Assembly (NCBI GenBank): GCA_027063105.1
Contig: JAMOSL010000173.1
Span: forward strand, 1 to 24,086
DNA length: 24,086 bases
Direction: 5' to 3'
Source: Campylobacteraceae bacterium
Lineage (GTDB): Bacteria; Campylobacterota; Campylobacteria; Campylobacterales; Sulfurovaceae
The position numbers were made by a program, and so were the translations under genes. This document shows positions 15,403 through 23,118 of the stretch, piece by piece (within the stretch, counting starts at the first letter, position 1; each line of letters opens with the position of its first letter). The notes under the pieces were generated by a model. That model worked only from the letters and a program-made list of their open reading frames with translations. It ran no database searches and was not told the DNA's origin.

Positions 15403-16574
15403 TGAAGAAGTTTATTTTGATATTTTATTTGATGGGTATATCTTTATTATATTCTCAAAAGGTAGCCCTTCTTGTTGGTGTAGCAGATGTAAAAGGAGGT
15501 AATATGCTTTATATTGATAGTGATTTGTCAATTATGAAGAGTTTTTTAATAGATGAAGGATTTGTAGTTAAAACTTTAAGTTATGAAAAGGCTACTTTAA
15601 AAGATGTTAGATTATCTTTTAAAAGCTTTTATACTCTTACTAAAAATGATATATTTCTATTTTATTACACAGGACATGGTGCTAGAATGAAAGGAATTAA
15701 TAGTAATGAGAATTATGATAACTTTTTTGTTTTAAATCAAACAAGCTTTTCAGATGGAAATACGATAAATGGAGGAATTTTGAGTGATAATGAATACTCT
15801 CTTCATTTATATAAGATAAAAGCAAAGAAGATAAGTATTATAGATGCTTGTCATAGTGCCAGTATTTATAAGAGTATAGGGACTAATAATATTACAAAAA
15901 GCATCTCTCCTAAAGGGACAGGAAATATTTTTGAAAGAGGAAATAGTGTAGAGAACTTTCAATCAATGAAAACTAATAATCTTATAAATATATCAGCAAC
16001 AAAAGATACTGAACAAGCAGAAAATAGTCCTATAGGTTCAATATTTACAATAGGATTAATTAATACAATAAAGAGTAATCCTACTATGACACTAAAGGAA
16101 TTAGAGAGAGATTTGATTTTAGAGATGCCAAAGATAGCAAATAAAATAGGAAATGAGTTAGCAGATAGTTATCCAGAGTATAAAGCTCTTGCAGGAAATT
16201 TTACACCACAAATTAATACTATGCCATTAAGATTAAAAGATATTCAAGTAAGTTCTATATTTTCAGATAATAACATTAAGCCTAAACCATTACTAGTGGT
16301 AAAAACTGTTGGGAATAAAAAGGTTTATAAATTAGGTGAAGTTATAGCTTTAAATATTATAACAGATAGTAAAGATAGGTATTTGTATATTTTTAAAGAT
16401 AAAGGTGAATTTTTAGTAAAAGTAGATTTAGATGAATGCAAGGGAGATGTTAAAAAATATTGCAGGGTAAGAGATATACTGGCTTCTAAACCTTTAGGAG
16501 ATGCAATGTTACAGATAGTTACAAATAAAAATAAATTATATGGAGTTACTCTCTCTTTTAAAATTATTAACTAA
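15402..16574 (+). CDS. exported caspase-like protease 3
   Basis: The 390-residue peptidase C14 protein has a signal peptide (about 1-18). The caspase domain follows, with H92 in Y-Y-T-G-H-G and C150 in I-I-D-A-C-H-S. S-A-T-K-D-T-E-Q-A-E-N-S lies near residue 195, the usual substrate-pocket strand in bacterial metacaspases. A C-terminal beta region (about 300-385, K-L-G-E-V-I-A-L-N-I…R-Y-L-Y-I-F-K-D-K-G-E-F-L) looks like a reduced DUF4384 domain. The Shine-Dalgarno is taggag. The gene overlaps caspase 2 by 1 base and is followed by 61 bases before the second DUF4384 gene, where a new promoter is likely. Confidence 0.88.
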   Translation: MKKFILIFYLMGISLLYSQKVALLVGVADVKGGNMLYIDSDLSIMKSFLIDEGFVVKTLSYEKATLKDVRLSFKSFYTLTKNDIFLFYYTGHGARMKGINSNENYDNFFVLNQTSFSDGNTINGGILSDNEYSLHLYKIKAKKISIIDACHSASIYKSIGTNNITKSISPKGTGNIFERGNSVENFQSMKTNNLINISATKDTEQAENSPIGSIFTIGLINTIKSNPTMTLKELERDLILEMPKIANKIGNELADSYPEYKALAGNFTPQINTMPLRLKDIQVSSIFSDNNIKPKPLLVVKTVGNKKVYKLGEVIALNIITDSKDRYLYIFKDKGEFLVKVDLDECKGDVKKYCRVRDILASKPLGDAMLQIVTNKNKLYGVTLSFKIIN

Positions 16575-16601
16575 TATAGATTCATTTATATAGATTTATT
16601 A

Positions 16602-16607
16602 TATAAT
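16602..16607 (+). promoter_or_regulatory. candidate -10 for the second DUF4384 unit
   Basis: A perfect TATAAT lies 28 bases before the ATG at 16636, inside the longest gap of the caspase array (16575-16635). The gap is extremely AT-rich, so chance matches are likely. Confidence 0.35.
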
Positions 16608-16635
16608 TAATATAAATTTTTTATTAGGAGATTAT

Positions 16636-17226
16636 ATGTTTAAAATAGCATTATCATTTATCACAGCATTCGTAGTTGCTCAATCAGGAATATCTACTAA
16701 AAAAGACATTAAAGTATTACCTACAACCCAGCAGAGAGTACCAATAGCTCAATCAACATACAGTTATGATGATACTATCGTATACGCAAGAGGTACAAAA
16801 AGAGAGTATTTTGTTAATGAAAGAATAAGAGTTCAATTAAAAATAAGAAGAAATGCTTATATATATTTTTGGACAGTTAGTGCTAGTGGTAAAGGTTATT
16901 TGATTTTACCAAATAGTTTTGATACATTTAATAAATATAGAAAAAATCTTAAATATGTTGTTCCTAATCGTTCATCTAAATTTAGTTTTGTCTCTGATAG
17001 AGAGGGAATTGAGAGAATATATATTCTAGCTACAAATAAAAGAATAAGTGCAGGAACGATTCGTTCTATATTTAATTATCGTTCAGGTGGAGGAGTAGTT
17101 CCTACAGCTTCGCATAAAGATATATCAAATTTTATTTCTAAAGATATTAAAGTTATTGCAAAGAGAGAGAATTTTAAATATGATATAAAGTCTTTTGATA
17201 TAGAAGTTTATAATAGAAGTCGATAA
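16636..17226 (+). CDS. secreted DUF4384-domain protein (copy 2)
   Basis: The 196-residue protein is a paralogue of the gene at 11036. It has an N-terminal export signal (about 1-16). The DUF4384 domain (about 47-140) contains Y-I-Y-F-W-T, G-K-G-Y-L-I-L-P-N and I-Y-I-L-A-T, then G-G-V-V-P-T-A-S. The C-terminal half matches copy 1 (I-S-K-D-I-K-V-I-A-K), but it lacks copy 1's N- and I-rich tail and long N-terminal insert. It is more basic than copy 1. Its Shine-Dalgarno taggag is well placed. The stop overlaps the caspase 4 start as TAATG, repeating the DUF4384-caspase pairing seen at 11036-11780. Confidence 0.84.
   Translation: MFKIALSFITAFVVAQSGISTKKDIKVLPTTQQRVPIAQSTYSYDDTIVYARGTKREYFVNERIRVQLKIRRNAYIYFWTVSASGKGYLILPNSFDTFNKYRKNLKYVVPNRSSKFSFVSDREGIERIYILATNKRISAGTIRSIFNYRSGGGVVPTASHKDISNFISKDIKVIAKRENFKYDIKSFDIEVYNRSR
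16887..16914 (+). repeat. 28-base direct repeat, copy 2
   Basis: Identical to 11356-11383; it encodes the same DUF4384 core in the paralogue. Confidence 0.85.
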
Positions 17227-18632
17227 TGAACGATAATTATAAAAAGAGAACTTTAAAGATTATACTTCTTGGATTAATATTTTCATCTTTTCTTAATGCT
17301 ACTATCAAAAAAGAGGCATTTCTTATTGGAATATCTGAGTATAATAATCCACAGATAAATTTAGATGGTATAGATAAAGATATTACTAAAATGACCAAAT
17401 TATTAAAAGATAGAGGGTTTAATATTAAAACTCTAATAAACTCTGAAGCTACCTTAGCTAATGTGAGAGATGCATTTAGGAGTTATCAAAATCTTAGCTC
17501 TAATGATATATTTGTTTTTTATGACTCTTCTCATGGAACACAAGTTCCAGATTTGAATGGTGATGAGGTTGATGATAATTTAGATGAAGCTTATGTTTTA
17601 TATGATGTTGATATGACATCAAGAGGTATTGCTAGTATGAAAGGTCTTTTACTAGATGACGAATTAGATGCTCTTTTATCAAAAATTAAAGCTAAAAAAG
17701 TTATGTTTGTAGATGCATGTCATAGTGGAAGTATGTATAAAGGTTTTAATATGAGATTAAAATCAAAATTTGTAAGATATACTAAGTCTTTTCAACCTAA
17801 AAGTAATACAAATGTATTGGGAAATATTCCTAAGCCAAAAAATTTAGTTGCACTCTCTGCCTCACAAGATAATCAACGCTCTTTAGCATCTCCAGAAGGA
17901 AGTCTATTTACTTCAGCTATTTATGATGCATGGAGTAGTAAAAAAAATATAACATTTGAAAAATTAGAAGAGTTAACAACTAAACATATTGAAAATAGTT
18001 GCCAAATTGCAAGAGCAAGAGGAGAAACGGTTGATACATTTACTCCATCTCTATACGCTACAAATGATAATTTAAAATCAAAATCAATAAATAGTTTTTT
18101 AGAGGTTAATATAAATATAAATAACTCTATAAACTTAGTAGAGGAATATTTTGATAATTTAATATCAAATAGAAAAGTTGGTTGGTTAACGCTTAATAGC
18201 AAAAACTCTTATAATAATGAAGAAAATATAACTTTTAATATAGATACTCATAATAATAAAGGGTTTTTATATATTCTTACTATTCCAGATGGAGAGCATA
18301 ATATAGAAGTTCTATATCCAAATCCATATTATCAAACTAAAGGTGAACAGTGGAAAGGTAATTTTAATTTTCCACTTCTCAATAGAGGTTTTAAATTTCA
18401 GGCATATAATGATACAAAAAAACATCAAAGAACAGTAGTTTATATAATATTATCAGAACAGAAGATACCAGAATTAGAAATATCAAGAGCTAACAGTTTA
18501 AGTCATTTTCAATCTATACCAAAAACTTTTGGTGGGCAGAGTGGAATAAAAAACTTGATTAAAAATATTCTTATTCAAAAATCAGGTAATAGATTATCAA
18601 TTGCTAAGGAAATTTTTAGTGTTACTCCATAA
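17226..18632 (+). CDS. exported caspase-like protease 4 with DUF4384 C-terminus
   Basis: The 468-residue metacaspase-like protein has a signal segment (about 8-25, ending F-L-N-A). Catalytic residues are H103 in F-Y-D-S-S-H-G (usually S-G-H-G) and C165 in F-V-D-A-C-H-S-G. After the His lies an Asp-rich stretch D-L-N-G-D-E-V-D-D-N-L-D-E (109-121), as in metacaspases where it is linked to metal binding and activation. L-S-A-S-Q-D-N-Q-R follows near residue 212. The C-terminal part (about 310-445), with G-F-L-Y-I-L-T-I-P-D-G-E-H-N-I-E-V-L-Y-P-N, is a good DUF4384 match. It starts on the stop of the second DUF4384 protein (TAATG), so the pair should be translationally coupled. Confidence 0.9.
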   Translation: MNDNYKKRTLKIILLGLIFSSFLNATIKKEAFLIGISEYNNPQINLDGIDKDITKMTKLLKDRGFNIKTLINSEATLANVRDAFRSYQNLSSNDIFVFYDSSHGTQVPDLNGDEVDDNLDEAYVLYDVDMTSRGIASMKGLLLDDELDALLSKIKAKKVMFVDACHSGSMYKGFNMRLKSKFVRYTKSFQPKSNTNVLGNIPKPKNLVALSASQDNQRSLASPEGSLFTSAIYDAWSSKKNITFEKLEELTTKHIENSCQIARARGETVDTFTPSLYATNDNLKSKSINSFLEVNININNSINLVEEYFDNLISNRKVGWLTLNSKNSYNNEENITFNIDTHNNKGFLYILTIPDGEHNIEVLYPNPYYQTKGEQWKGNFNFPLLNRGFKFQAYNDTKKHQRTVVYIILSEQKIPELEISRANSLSHFQSIPKTFGGQSGIKNLIKNILIQKSGNRLSIAKEIFSVTP

Positions 18633-19602
18633 TATTCTTAATATCTTTAAATCAATTTTAATGGTATTAATGGTTTTAACTTCATTACACTCATCAGAAG
18701 ATAAAGATAGCTTAACGGCAAAATCTTTATCTCTCTATTATTCAGAGTATAAAATATCTCAGGAGAATATAGTAGAGAGTAAAATATTAAAACCACGAGT
18801 AATAAATTTTTCAAATTATCTATTTTTAGCTGTTCTAGAGATTGATATGCCAGAGAAAGATAAATTATTATCATATAGTGCTGTGTTATCTCTTTTAGGT
18901 ATGAAGAATAAGAGTTTAGAAATACCAGATAAATATGCAGAGCTTCAGCATATAATATTAAAAGAGACAAAATTGATAATTAATGCTCAAGAGAAAAGTT
19001 TATCGCCACTATTTAATCAAGAAATTGATTATAAACAATTTAAAATACCAAAAAGATATAAAAATATGTCAGAGTATTATCGTGTAATGAAGTTTATAGA
19101 GATAATGCCTTTGGATATAAATTTATCTTCACAAATAGAAGAGACAATTAATGAATCACAGAGATTAAAAAATTTATATAATGCGATATATACTAATCTT
19201 AATCATTTAAAAGGTTCAATTAAACCCAAAGAGATAGAAGAATATTTATTTCATATACCAGAGTATTTAGAGTATAAAACTTTATCAGAAAAGAGCTATA
19301 AACAAATCTATTTAAACAGTGGATACGATTATGATATTGAAATAGTAAAAGCTTTAATTGATGCAAAATATTCAAAAGAGGCAAAAGAGTATTATAAACT
19401 TATGAAAAGAGATATTTCATATAATAAAAGTGTCAAGTTGAATAAGAATATAACAAAAGTAAATCCAAATCTAATCAATATTTTAAATATAATGATAGAA
19501 GATAGTTTAACATTTTCACATACTGTTATAAATAATAAAATAGATTTAGAGATTATAAAAAGATTAAAAAGATTTAGAGAAATTGCGAAGGAGCAGAGAT
19601 GA
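18619..19602 (+). CDS. exported helical protein of unknown function between caspases 4 and 5
   Basis: I do not recognise a family. A likely GTG start at 18619 has aagga 8 bases upstream and gives 327 residues with a clear export signal (about 1-27, …M-V-L-M-V-L-T-S-L-H-S-S). A TTG at 18601 or ATG at 18661 are alternatives. The mature part is predominantly helical and rich in K, E, Y and L, with repeated S-E-Y-Y/K-E-Y-Y-type stretches (E-A-K-E-Y-Y-K-L-M-K-R) that could be TPR-like. No catalytic motif is seen. It overlaps caspase 4 by 14 bases and caspase 5 as ATGA, so it belongs to the same operon and may be a periplasmic partner or scaffold. Confidence 0.7.
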   Translation: MLLHNILNIFKSILMVLMVLTSLHSSEDKDSLTAKSLSLYYSEYKISQENIVESKILKPRVINFSNYLFLAVLEIDMPEKDKLLSYSAVLSLLGMKNKSLEIPDKYAELQHIILKETKLIINAQEKSLSPLFNQEIDYKQFKIPKRYKNMSEYYRVMKFIEIMPLDINLSSQIEETINESQRLKNLYNAIYTNLNHLKGSIKPKEIEEYLFHIPEYLEYKTLSEKSYKQIYLNSGYDYDIEIVKALIDAKYSKEAKEYYKLMKRDISYNKSVKLNKNITKVNPNLINILNIMIEDSLTFSHTVINNKIDLEIIKRLKRFREIAKEQR

Positions 19603-20708
19603 AGAAAATATTTATGATTTTTTTACTTCCTATATATATATTTGCATATATTGCTTATAATAAAGTAGCATTTGTTATTGGAAATGCTGAATATAAAGAG
19701 GGTAAACTTTATAAATCTGATAAAGATGCTATAAAGATAGGTGAGTTTTTAGAAGATAAAGGATTTAAAGTTTATCCTTATACAAATCTTACCAAATCCT
19801 CTATGAGACGAGTCATTAAAAGTATGGCTAGTAAAATATCAAAAAATGGAACAGCTCTTTTTTACTTCTCTGGACATGGTATGGAGGTTGATGGTGAAAA
19901 TTATCTTATACCCATAAATAATAGTGGAATAGATGATGAGGTAGATTTAGCAGATAGAAGTATTTCTTTGAGCTATATCATACGCAAATTACAACGCTCA
20001 CCAAGTAAAATAAATATAGTAATGGTAGATGCATGTAGAAATAATCCTTTTGCTTTTTCTAAAGGAAATAAAGGATTAACTTCTGTACCTGATGACAAAT
20101 TAAAAGATACATTCTTAGTATTTGCAGGAGCAACCAAACAGACAATCCCTGATGATGGACTCTTTAGAAAAAAGTTTATAGAGTACGCTAATAAACCACT
20201 ATCATTAGAAGACCTCTTTGCAACTATAAGAGGAGAGTTTAGAGATAGAGGACGCAATGGGATATATACTAGAGATAGAACAGTTGGGATATTTAAATTT
20301 AGTGGTAATAAGCCTGTTGTCTATAAATCAAAATGGATAACCCCTACAAATAGCCAATGTACAGGTGGGAAGATGTATAAAGGGGTTTGCAAAACTAAGT
20401 GGAAAGAAGCTAAAAATATATGCAGTTCTTTAGGTGGTAGATTGCCGAGTAGAGATGAATTAAAGGAAGAGATAAGAAAGTGTGGAGGTATTATAGATAG
20501 TTATAAGAAAAACAGAGCTAATAAATCATATCAAGCTTGTTATAAAAATAATGGATTTAACAATAATGACTGGTATTGGAGTAGTAGCGCTTATGTCGAT
20601 AATAGGGGTGATGAGGGGGTTGTCGATTTCAATGATGATAACTACGACTACGCTTATTCCTCCGAGCTTTTTGATGGTCTTGTGAGGTGTGTAAGAGACG
20701 GACAGTGA
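19599..20708 (+). CDS. exported caspase-like protease 5 with DUF1566/C-type-lectin-like variable C-terminus
   Basis: The 369-residue protein has a signal peptide (about 1-17). A peptidase C14 domain covers about 20-235, with H93 in Y-F-S-G-H-G and C146 in M-V-D-A-C-R-N. The C-terminal part (about 250-369) resembles DUF1566/FGE-type C-type-lectin folds: C254, C264, C275, C295, C314 and C364, W-K-E-A-K-N-I-C, G-G-R-L-P-S-R-D-E-L, W-Y-W-S-S-S at 325-330, and V-R-C-V-R at the end. The last ~39 codons differ in composition from the rest (about 45% GC; 17 of 39 end in G/C, against 7 of 39 for residues 101-139). This suggests a DGR variable region. The start has aaggag 5 bases upstream and overlaps the preceding stop. 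Confidence 0.9.
   Translation: MKKIFMIFLLPIYIFAYIAYNKVAFVIGNAEYKEGKLYKSDKDAIKIGEFLEDKGFKVYPYTNLTKSSMRRVIKSMASKISKNGTALFYFSGHGMEVDGENYLIPINNSGIDDEVDLADRSISLSYIIRKLQRSPSKINIVMVDACRNNPFAFSKGNKGLTSVPDDKLKDTFLVFAGATKQTIPDDGLFRKKFIEYANKPLSLEDLFATIRGEFRDRGRNGIYTRDRTVGIFKFSGNKPVVYKSKWITPTNSQCTGGKMYKGVCKTKWKEAKNICSSLGGRLPSRDELKEEIRKCGGIIDSYKKNRANKSYQACYKNNGFNNNDWYWSSSAYVDNRGDEGVVDFNDDNYDYAYSSELFDGLVRCVRDGQ
20571..20708 (+). other. candidate DGR variable region (VR) in caspase 5
   Basis: From W325 on, GC rises sharply (54 of 120 bases at 20581-20700 are G or C). Codons 331-364 have no A in the third position, although A-ending codons are common elsewhere in the gene. Many codons are NNC or NNT (tac, gac, aac, tcc, ttc, gtc, ctt), as produced when AAC/AAT codons of a template repeat are mutated at A. 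The fold end (W-S-S-S … V-R-C-V-R) is typical of lectin-fold DGR targets. No template repeat or reverse transcriptase is present in the window. Confidence 0.5.
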
Positions 20709-20720
20709 TTTGATTTTTTA

Positions 20721-20763
20721 ACCCGTTAGGGTCGGCGATTTTTTTTATATGAGTTCACCGACC
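20721..20763. repeat. inverted repeats downstream of the caspase 5 stop
   Basis: A short hairpin ACCC-GTTA-GGGT (20721-20732) overlaps a larger inverted repeat GGTCGGCGA (20730-20738) with TCACCGACC (20755-20763). The larger repeat has 8 of 9 pairs and a 16-base T-rich loop. These lie 13 bases after the stop, in the gap before convergent truD. They could act as a terminator for either gene or as the cruciform that assists DGR homing. The T-run sits in the loop of the larger stem rather than after it, which is unlike a standard terminator. Confidence 0.6.
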
Positions 20764-20769
20764 ACATAA

Positions 20770-21843
20770 TTATGAGTTATCTTTTCCACCTCTTAAAATA
20801 TCTAAAACATTAGTTGCATATGAACCTTTTGGAAGTACGAAGCTTATTTCGTAATGGGCTTTCTCTTCTATATATTTCTTTTCTATATTAGATACTTGTA
20901 TCCACGCATATCTTCTAGCTCCACTCTGTTTTGTTTTTTCATCAAAATCTTTTTCAATACTCCATGCTTTATCTACAGACCTTTTTACTTTATCTCCTGC
21001 TAATAGTCCTGTTGGCGATATATCTTTTGATATAAATCTTGAAGCTTCTATTTCTAAATCTTCTACAAAAAATACTCTTCCATAAGGGTAGTGCATCATT
21101 AAATCACCCTCTATTAATTTGAAGAATTGTTCTTGTGTTTTTGTTCCTTTTAGCGTTCCACTATCTAAACCTAAAACTTGTTCTGTCTCTTCTTCTGAAA
21201 ATTTTTCTAATAATAGACTTAGCTCAACTCTTTTTGTCAACCAATTATTAAATAGATAACTTTGGTATGAACCTATTAAAAAATCTCTTATTTTTCTATC
21301 TCTTATTTTTAAATCGCCATTAATTAGTTTTTTACCATCTTCCCAGTTATTTCCATCTGTACCGAATCTTTGATTTCCAAAATAGTTAGGTATTCCATTG
21401 TCTTCAATCCATTTTAATACAGAATCTATTTTATCTTTTTGAACTCCTAAAACTTTTTTAAGTCGAACATGAAATCTATTTCCTTTTAAATGTCCAACTC
21501 TAATTTTATTATTGTGTCTAGTTGTTTCTAGTATTTTAATTTTATCATGAGTGAACTCATCTATTTTAGAGCTATCTTTTGCTATCAAGGAGATATATTG
21601 AATAGTTAAGGCATTCTTATCTTTTAGTCCTGCATAACCAATATCTTTTCTTTTAACACCTAAATGATTACTTAGTGCATCTAGCATTTCCCAAGTTGTT
21701 AAGTTCTTTTTTCTTACTTTTAATATAAGATGTTCACCTTCTCCAGTAAACTCGTAAAGAGGTATCTCTTCAACCGTAAAATCTCTAGCTGATGAGTTAA
21801 ATATGAATTTATTTTTAACATTTAAAGGATACAATAATTTCAT
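20770..21843 (-). CDS. truD: tRNA pseudouridine-13 synthase TruD
   Basis: TruD converts U13 of tRNA-Glu to pseudouridine. The 357-residue protein has the catalytic Asp (D75) in G-Y-A-G-L-K-D-K-N-A, N-Y-F-G-N-Q-R-F-G-T-D-G near residue 153, and the TRUD-domain stretch G-L-L-A-G-D-K-V toward the C-terminus, all diagnostic. The start carries gagga and overlaps the apt stop by one base (TAATG). It is the last gene of a minus-strand operon waaL-kinase-apt-truD and is convergent with the caspase array. Confidence 0.95.
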   Translation of the reverse strand: MKLLYPLNVKNKFIFNSSARDFTVEEIPLYEFTGEGEHLILKVRKKNLTTWEMLDALSNHLGVKRKDIGYAGLKDKNALTIQYISLIAKDSSKIDEFTHDKIKILETTRHNNKIRVGHLKGNRFHVRLKKVLGVQKDKIDSVLKWIEDNGIPNYFGNQRFGTDGNNWEDGKKLINGDLKIRDRKIRDFLIGSYQSYLFNNWLTKRVELSLLLEKFSEEETEQVLGLDSGTLKGTKTQEQFFKLIEGDLMMHYPYGRVFFVEDLEIEASRFISKDISPTGLLAGDKVKRSVDKAWSIEKDFDEKTKQSGARRYAWIQVSNIEKKYIEEKAHYEISFVLPKGSYATNVLDILRGGKDNS

Positions 21844-22385
21844 TAGTTCTCCTCTAAAACAGAATATACTGGACTACTGAATTTATCTTTACCATTTAAA
21901 AAACTAAGCTCCATAATAAAACAGCATTCTACACAATTTGCACCAACTTTTTTAATCAAATCTTCACTTGCTTTAGCTGTTCCACCTGTAGCAATTAAAT
22001 CATCAATTAATAATACTCTTGCATCCTCTTTCTTAAAAGAATCTATATGTATCTCTACCTCATCAGAACCATATTCTAAACTATACTCTTGACTAATAGT
22101 TTTATAAGGTAATTTCCCTTTTTTTCTTATTGGAACAAAACCTAAATTTAACCTATCTGCTAATATTGCTCCAAATATAAATCCTCTAGCATCAATTCCT
22201 GCAATATAATCCAAGTTATAATCTTTGTATCTATTTTCAAGATGATTCATAAGAGTATCCATTGCTTTTGGATTACTTAACATAGTTGTTATATCTTTAA
22301 AAATAATTCCCTCTTTTGGAAAATCTGAAATATCTCTTATACTCTCTAATATAATTTTTTTATCTTCATCATTTATTTCTAACAT
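21843..22385 (-). CDS. apt: adenine phosphoribosyltransferase
   Basis: Apt makes AMP from adenine and PRPP in purine salvage. The 180-residue length is standard. The N-terminal part has the family sequence D-F-P-K-E-G-I-I-F-K-D-I-T-T. The middle has I-A-G-I-D-A-R-G-F-I-F-G-A, and the PRPP-binding loop is V-L-L-I-D-D-L-I-A-T-G-G-T-A at 124-137. The ATG at 22385 has aggat upstream and lies inside the 3' end of the kinase-like gene (17-base overlap). It is coupled to truD at its stop. Confidence 0.96.
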   Translation of the reverse strand: MLEINDEDKKIILESIRDISDFPKEGIIFKDITTMLSNPKAMDTLMNHLENRYKDYNLDYIAGIDARGFIFGAILADRLNLGFVPIRKKGKLPYKTISQEYSLEYGSDEVEIHIDSFKKEDARVLLIDDLIATGGTAKASEDLIKKVGANCVECCFIMELSFLNGKDKFSSPVYSVLEEN

Positions 22386-23118
22386 TTTTTATCCTATCTT
22401 TTAGTTTTTTCTTGAAGTTAGCATTGTATTTGTGTTGCCTTGAGTGATATAGTGCAAATTTTAACATCTCTTGATAACTAAAAGATGCAATTTTAGCATA
22501 CTCTCTTATAATAATCTCCATATCTTCATCTCTTAGCCATACTCTAGCAAAATTTATTGCTCTTTGTTGTAAATCTAAGCTATGAAATTTCATACGATTT
22601 ATATCTACAATTTTGAATATATATCCATTTGCATCTTTTTTAATTAAAATATTTCCTGGTGAGTAGTCGAGATGTTCAATACTGTTTTGATGTAGTTTAT
22701 AGCTGAATTTAGCAAAATCTTTTAGTATTTCTATCTTTTCATTATCTAATTTATTAAAAAGTATTTCTCTAATTGTAAAATCATAATCAAAGGATTTAGA
22801 GATAAAATAACTATCTGTTAATATTTTGCTATTATAAAATTCTATATAGCCTAATGGCTCTGGTACGAATTCAGATATTCTTAAACTATATTCAAATGAC
22901 CTTTTAGCTTTACTATCTCTAAAAAATGAGTATATAATTCTATTAATATTCTTTGGTTTAGAGAAAGATTTTACACTCCATAGTTGATTATCTATTTTTA
23001 TCTCTTTTATAACATTTCTTCCATTATATATTATCTTTGAGCTATAATTAAAAAGTTCTTTTATATTTAATAAATATTGTTTATACTCCTTAAGCTCTAT
23101 ATTAATATTAGATTTCAC
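22369..23118 (-). CDS. lipopolysaccharide kinase-like protein (Kdo/WaaP family)
   Basis: The 249-residue protein has a protein-kinase-like fold of the type that phosphorylates LPS core sugars. The likely ATP lysine is K50 in S-V-K-S-F. The catalytic loop is H-L-D-Y-S-P-G-N (D151, N156), and the metal-binding Asp is D172 in I-V-D-I-N-R-M (DFG equivalent). The sequence E-H-L-D-Y-S-P-G-N-I-L-I is typical of the Kdo-kinase/WaaP group. No membrane segment is seen, so it acts on the cytoplasmic face. It overlaps the O-antigen ligase-like gene by 11 bases and apt by 17 bases. The exact sugar substrate cannot be told. Confidence 0.75.
   Translation of the reverse strand: MKSNINIELKEYKQYLLNIKELFNYSSKIIYNGRNVIKEIKIDNQLWSVKSFSKPKNINRIIYSFFRDSKAKRSFEYSLRISEFVPEPLGYIEFYNSKILTDSYFISKSFDYDFTIREILFNKLDNEKIEILKDFAKFSYKLHQNSIEHLDYSPGNILIKKDANGYIFKIVDINRMKFHSLDLQQRAINFARVWLRDEDMEIIIREYAKIASFSYQEMLKFALYHSRQHKYNANFKKKLKDRIKNVRNK

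Noticed and set aside
18647..18970. Minus-strand 107-codon frame opposite the unknown exported protein
   Set aside because: No start signal and opposite to a well-supported operon gene; typical of AT-rich antisense open frames.
19599..20708. A DGR reverse transcriptase, accessory protein or template repeat within the window
   Set aside because: No Y-x-D-D reverse-transcriptase protein and no second copy of the 3' end of caspase 5 was found by eye on either strand, so any DGR machinery must lie elsewhere.
20715..20740. Integron attC-like bases (TTTTTTAACCCGTTAGGG) after caspase 5
   Set aside because: The core sites do not fit the RYYYAAC/GTTRRRY pattern and there is no integrase or gene cassette array; the hairpin explanation fits better.
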